A stretch of DNA of 11,042 bases from an uncultured Collinsella sp. Its GTDB lineage: Bacteria; Actinomycetota; Coriobacteriia; Coriobacteriales; Coriobacteriaceae. This document shows, in pieces, positions 8,484-11,042 of this stretch. A program made the position numbers and the translations under genes. Below the pieces are notes generated by a model. The model had not been told where the DNA came from and made no database searches. It saw only the letters and a list, made by a program, of their open reading frames with translations. The DNA is taken from NCBI GenBank assembly GCA_958428675.1, contig CAUAGV010000041.1, positions 1 to 11,042 on the forward strand, written 5' to 3'. The number at the start of each line of letters is the position of its first letter. Position 1 is the first letter of the stretch.

Positions 8484-8503
8484 TGCGTGTCTTATTTCAC
8501 GCA
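8484..8503 (-). promoter_or_regulatory. Hairpin just upstream of the atpE ribosome site
   Basis: In the 124-bp atpB-atpE gap, TGCGTG and CACGCA form a 6-bp stem with an A-rich 8-base loop, ending seven bases before AGGAGG (8477-8472). A second weak stem, GCCGG with CCGGC, lies further upstream in the same gap. No U-run follows either, so termination is unlikely. E. coli uses the atpE leader to raise translation of c, and this could be a counterpart, but that is only an inference. Confidence 0.4.
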
Positions 8504-8591
8504 GGATAACCTTTTTATAACTGCCGGGCTCCATGGGTACGGGCACCGGCGGTTTAACGAATTGCCTTACCTTTAAGGCGCGAACGGAAGA

Positions 8592-9395
8592 CTACTCCTC
8601 CTCCGCGACCTCCTCTGCCTCGGAGACATACACGGCGGTAAGGACCGTGAAGACGTAAGCCTGGATGGCGCCGACCACAAGCTCGATCGCATAGATCAGG
8701 ATGAGGATGGCAAGCCAGGCTAGCGAAGGCAGGGCGCCAACGGCGTGGGCCGCGGAAACCTGCTGAAGCAGCGGCTGCATGAACATGCTCGCCATGATGG
8801 CGAACGAGCCCATGACCACGTGTCCTGCGAACATGTTGCAGAACAGACGGACGGCGAGCGTGATGAGGCGCAGGAAGGTCGAGAAAAGCTCGACGACCCA
8901 CACGAGCACGTTCATCGGGAAGCTCACGCCCTGCGGGGCGAGGCTCTTGATGTAGCCGATCACGCCGTGAGCCTTGCATCCGTAGTAGATGAAGTACACG
9001 AAGGCGAAAATGGCGAGTGCGGCGGTGGAGCCGATTGCGCCGGTGCCGGGCTTCATTCCCGGGATCAGGCCGATCATGTTATTGATCAGGATGAACAGGA
9101 AAAGCGAGCACAGGAACGGGAAGTGCTTCTTCCAGTTCTCACCCACGACACCCTTGCCGATATCGTTCTCGACGTACTCGATGATGTACTCGAAACCGTT
9201 GACGAAGAAGCCCTTGGGAACCAGGGTCTGCTTCTTCTTGAACACGGCCAGGACGATCAGGAGCACGATCGTGGAGACGATCAGCCAAAACGAGTACTGC
9301 GTGATGCCGCAGCTCAGATCGCCCACGACGGGGGTGGAGCTGAACTCGCTGACCAGATGATTAATCTCATCAGGCAGCTTTTCAAAAATTTCCAC
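8592..9395 (-). CDS. atpB: F0 ATP synthase a subunit (proton channel stator)
   Basis: Subunit a provides the two half-channels that pass protons to and from the c-ring. The 267 residues contain about five to six membrane segments. The essential arginine is Arg183 in LAVRLFCNMFAGH, with Asn187 following. Gln245 in VVGAIQAYVFTVLTAVYV matches E. coli Gln252. His192 stands where E. coli has Glu219, and Glu238 where E. coli has His245, the reciprocal arrangement known in other lineages. The start is GTG, with AAAGG upstream inside the end of the preceding gene, whose stop is three bases away. The C-terminus is a short acidic tail (EAEEVAEEE). Confidence 0.98.
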   Translation of the reverse strand: MEIFEKLPDEINHLVSEFSSTPVVGDLSCGITQYSFWLIVSTIVLLIVLAVFKKKQTLVPKGFFVNGFEYIIEYVENDIGKGVVGENWKKHFPFLCSLFLFILINNMIGLIPGMKPGTGAIGSTAALAIFAFVYFIYYGCKAHGVIGYIKSLAPQGVSFPMNVLVWVVELFSTFLRLITLAVRLFCNMFAGHVVMGSFAIMASMFMQPLLQQVSAAHAVGALPSLAWLAILILIYAIELVVGAIQAYVFTVLTAVYVSEAEEVAEEE

Positions 9396-9398
9396 GAC

Positions 9399-9710
9399 TT
9401 ACCTTTCGACCTCATGAGGATCTCGCAGCGCCTTGGCGACGCGAACCGCGCAGGCGGCCATAAAGGCCACGAAGCCGATCGCCTCGCCCAGGAGGAACAT
9501 GCGAAATGCCTCTCCGAACAACACAAACACAACCAAGGTAAAGACGAGCAGAGCGATTGCCGAGACCGCCAGACTCACCATACCCTTGAGCATGTCCGCA
9601 TTCTGCTTATCGTCAAGAACCGGCTTGAGCGTAAAGACAAAGGGAAGGAAGGCAATTGCGCCCGCGATGGCGCCTGCAACGATAGCGAGCAGATCGGCTA
9701 TCTGAAACAC
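9399..9710 (-). CDS. Small membrane protein in the AtpI position
   Basis: This roughly 103-residue protein is the first gene of the atp operon, where AtpI, an assembly or Mg2+-related helper, is normally found. I see about three hydrophobic segments (roughly 4-28, 45-66 and 72-92), separated by a polar stretch with DDKQNAD (33-39), and a charged tail RDPHEVER. I cannot confirm AtpI homology by motif, so the name rests on position and topology. The start is uncertain. GTG at 9710 follows GTGAGG by six bases; GTG at 9722 follows AAAAAGGAAA closely and would give 107 residues. A TTG at 9785 would lie upstream of the likely -10 box and is rejected. Its stop is three bases before atpB. Confidence 0.75.
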   Translation of the reverse strand: MFQIADLLAIVAGAIAGAIAFLPFVFTLKPVLDDKQNADMLKGMVSLAVSAIALLVFTLVVFVLFGEAFRMFLLGEAIGFVAFMAACAVRVAKALRDPHEVER

Positions 9711-9771
9711 TGGCGTCCTCACTTTCCTTTTTAACGCCTCACAGAACAGTTCCCGCCAAACATTGGTGACT

Positions 9772-9799
9772 ATTGTACGAGCCAATCGTTAAAGTACAA
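9772..9799 (-). promoter_or_regulatory. Candidate promoter of the atp operon
   Basis: On the minus strand TTGTAC (9799-9794) and TACAAT (9777-9772) are separated by 16 bases. The -10 is one mismatch from TATAAT; the -35 shares only TTG with the consensus. Initiation would fall near 9765, leaving a leader of about 40-55 bases before the first gene. Position after the upp hairpin and before the operon makes it the best candidate in the gap. The same bases contain an inverted repeat, TTGTAC-N15-GTACAA (9773-9799). Confidence 0.5.
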
Positions 9800-9914
9800 C
9801 CGAAAAAGCATCGGTTAATACGCACCTGTTCGTTTTCTTAAGACCTTCTTTATGCCGCAGGTACGGTAATACGTTTTTCTCGAACCCTGCAGGGCAAAAC
9901 GTCCGTTAACAGGA

Positions 9915-9949
9915 GTGCGCGCGGTCGCCTTTTGTTCGACCGCGCGCAC
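9915..9949 (-). terminator. GC-rich 13-bp hairpin, probable end of upp
   Basis: GTGCGCGCGGTCG (9915-9927) and CGACCGCGCGCAC (9937-9949) pair perfectly around a 9-base loop, 42 bases past the upp stop codon. On the minus strand the bases that follow (TCCTGTTAAC) are only mildly T-rich, so termination may be partial. The plus-strand side (CGTTTCTTCGTATTTG) is richer in T. The rest of the gap from 9711 to 9991 holds one more inverted repeat (9871-9902) and the atp promoter, and no gene that I can support. Confidence 0.65.
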
Positions 9950-9991
9950 CGTTTCTTCGTATTTGCAGCCGCGGCCGTCTTAGCCCAGCGA

Positions 9992-10639
9992 CTAGAGCGT
10001 GCCGTAGATGCGGTCGCCGGCGTCGCCGAGGCCGGGAACGATGTAGGCAGCCTCGTTGAGATGGTCGTCGATAGCACACGTATAAATATGTACGTCAGGA
10101 TCCTTCTCGGTCAGCGACTTGAGGCCCTCGGGGGCCGCGACGATGCACAGCATGCGGATGTCCTTGACACCGCGCTCGCGCAGGTAGCTGATGGCCATCT
10201 CGGCCGAACCGCCCGTGGCGAGCATGGGGTCGACGACCAGGCAGATGCGCTGGTCGATATCCTTGGGCATCTTGCAGTAATACTCGTGCGGCTCGTGGGT
10301 GACCTCGTCGCGCTCCATGCCGATGTGGCCCACGCGAGCGGAGGGCACCAAGTCGAGAATGCCGTCGACCATTCCAAGGCCCGCACGCAGGATGGGCACG
10401 ATGGCGAGTTTCTTGCCGGCGAGCCGTTTGAACGTGGCGGTAGTGATGGGGGTCTCGACCTCGACGTCTTCCATAGGCAGGTCGCGCATGGCCTCGTAGC
10501 CGTCAAAAAGCGCGAGCTCGCGCACGAGCTGGCGGAACTGATTGGTGCCGGTGCTCTTGTCGCGCAGGATCGACAGTTTGTGCTGGACGAGCGGGTGATC
10601 GACAAGGGTCACACGGGACGTATCGTAGGTGACGGTCAT
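9992..10639 (-). CDS. upp: Uracil phosphoribosyltransferase
   Basis: UPRT salvages uracil by joining it to PRPP to give UMP and diphosphate in the cytoplasm. The 215 residues align along their length with the E. coli enzyme as I remember it: DHPLVQHKLSILRD (14-27), VPILRAGLGMVDG (81-93), the PRPP loop VVDPMLATGGSA (135-146), VAAPEG (167-172), and the uracil-binding C-terminus GLGDAGDRIYGT (203-214). The frame is open back to a possible start at 10714, but ATG at 10639 has AAAGGGG nine bases upstream and gives the normal length, so I chose it. It lies between glpK and the atp operon, all in the same direction. Confidence 0.98.
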   Translation of the reverse strand: MTVTYDTSRVTLVDHPLVQHKLSILRDKSTGTNQFRQLVRELALFDGYEAMRDLPMEDVEVETPITTATFKRLAGKKLAIVPILRAGLGMVDGILDLVPSARVGHIGMERDEVTHEPHEYYCKMPKDIDQRICLVVDPMLATGGSAEMAISYLRERGVKDIRMLCIVAAPEGLKSLTEKDPDVHIYTCAIDDHLNEAAYIVPGLGDAGDRIYGTL

Positions 10640-10673
10640 GGGTTGAAGCCCCTTTCGTTGCGGCCGGAAGATG

Positions 10674-10719
10674 GCCTTGCTGACAAGGCGCACGGCGACG
10701 TTGTTGCTGCGCACCGTGC
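10674..10719 (-). promoter_or_regulatory. Two adjacent hairpins in the glpK-upp gap
   Basis: GCACGG (10690-10695) with CCGTGC (10714-10719), and GCCTTG (10674-10679) with CAAGGC (10684-10689), stand end to end between the glpK stop and the upp start. The second has a 4-base loop. Neither is followed by a T-run on the minus strand, so they may be leader structures of upp, a stabilised glpK 3' end, or chance in GC-rich DNA. I saw no convincing -35/-10 pair for upp in this gap. Confidence 0.35.
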
Positions 10720-10761
10720 ATAAGTTTAACGGTTTGTTGTATCGAGCAGCTCGTCGCAGCC

Positions 10762-11042
10762 CTACTGAGCGGTGCCGAGCGAACGCTTGACGGCATCACG
10801 CCAACCAGCGAGGTTGCTCTCACGGCGCTCGGCGGACATGTGCGGATGGAAGATTTTGACGATCTGAGCGTTTTGCTCCAGCTCCTCCAAATCCTCCCAA
10901 TAGCCAACGGCAAGGCCCGCCAAGTACGCGGCGCCGATCGCCGTGGTCTCCACCGTCTCGCACTGCAGCACAGGGATATCCAGCAGATCGGCCTGGAATT
11001 GCATGATGAACTCGTTGCGCGAGGCACCGCCATCGACGGACA
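10762..11042 (-). CDS. glpK: Glycerol kinase, C-terminal part (cut by window edge)
   Basis: The last 92 codons of a kinase of the FGGY family are present; the rest lies beyond the right edge. Glycerol kinase makes glycerol-3-phosphate from glycerol and ATP for catabolism and lipid synthesis. The fragment begins SVDGGASRNEFIMQFQADLL, the conserved nucleotide-binding segment, and continues with TTAIGAAYLAGLAVGYW and LAGWRDAVKRS, which fit GlpK better than xylulose or gluconate kinases. It ends with TAG at 10762-10764, 122 bases before upp. No break or frameshift is visible in what can be read. Confidence 0.93.
   Translation of the reverse strand, partial: SVDGGASRNEFIMQFQADLLDIPVLQCETVETTAIGAAYLAGLAVGYWEDLEELEQNAQIVKIFHPHMSAERRESNLAGWRDAVKRSLGTAQ

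Noticed and set aside
9711..9785. TTG at 9785 as the start of the AtpI-position protein
   Set aside because: It would lie upstream of the proposed -10 and adds a charged, unhydrophobic leader; later GTG codons have ribosome sites.
10640..10714. A 25-residue N-terminal extension of upp
   Set aside because: The inner ATG at 10639 has AAAGGGG at good spacing and gives the normal enzyme length.

Overview
The window is a GC-rich (by eye about 60%) bacterial chromosomal segment in which every gene I can support lies on the minus strand, so it reads from high to low coordinates. It carries a complete F-type ATP synthase operon. Upstream lie uracil phosphoribosyltransferase and the end of a glycerol kinase gene. 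Downstream lie MurA and a LytR-CpsA-Psr (LCP) protein. The LCP ligase, the GC content, the strong GGAGG-type ribosome binding sites and the protein sequences fit a Gram-positive high-GC anaerobe. My best guess is a Coriobacteriia member such as Collinsella. That is recognition by eye, not a database result.

Layout in transcription order: glpK 3' end (11042-10762); a 122-bp gap with two adjacent hairpins; upp (10639-9992); a GC-rich hairpin that probably ends upp (9949-9915); a 281-bp gap holding the candidate atp promoter (9799-9772); a small AtpI-like membrane protein (9710-9399); atpB (a), atpE (c), atpF (b), atpH (delta), atpA (alpha), atpG (gamma), atpD (beta), atpC (epsilon), down to 2827; a strong intrinsic terminator (2790-2752); murA (2738-1455); the LCP gene (1442-207); and a hairpin followed by a terminator (206-73). 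Bases 1-72 hold no gene I can support.

The atp genes are packed very tightly. There are 3-base gaps at atpI/atpB and atpD/atpC, TAATG stop/start overlaps at atpH/atpA and atpG/atpD, and an 11-base overlap at atpF/atpH. The widest gap is upstream of atpE, whose product is needed in many copies. The products form the membrane proton channel (a, b, c) and the catalytic head (alpha, beta, gamma, delta, epsilon). MurA makes the first committed peptidoglycan precursor, and the LCP protein probably attaches anionic polymers to the wall, so the tail of the cluster serves the cell envelope. The order upp-atpIBEFHAGDC-murA resembles that of Bacillus subtilis.

I see no mobile element, CRISPR array, tRNA, rRNA or new multi-gene system. 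The points worth a second look are lineage-type quirks of the ATP synthase: a Sec-signal-like leader on subunit b, a very short c subunit, a shortened delta subunit and an insertion in alpha before Walker B. A terminator directly against the murA ribosome binding site, and inverted repeats in the gaps, are also of interest.
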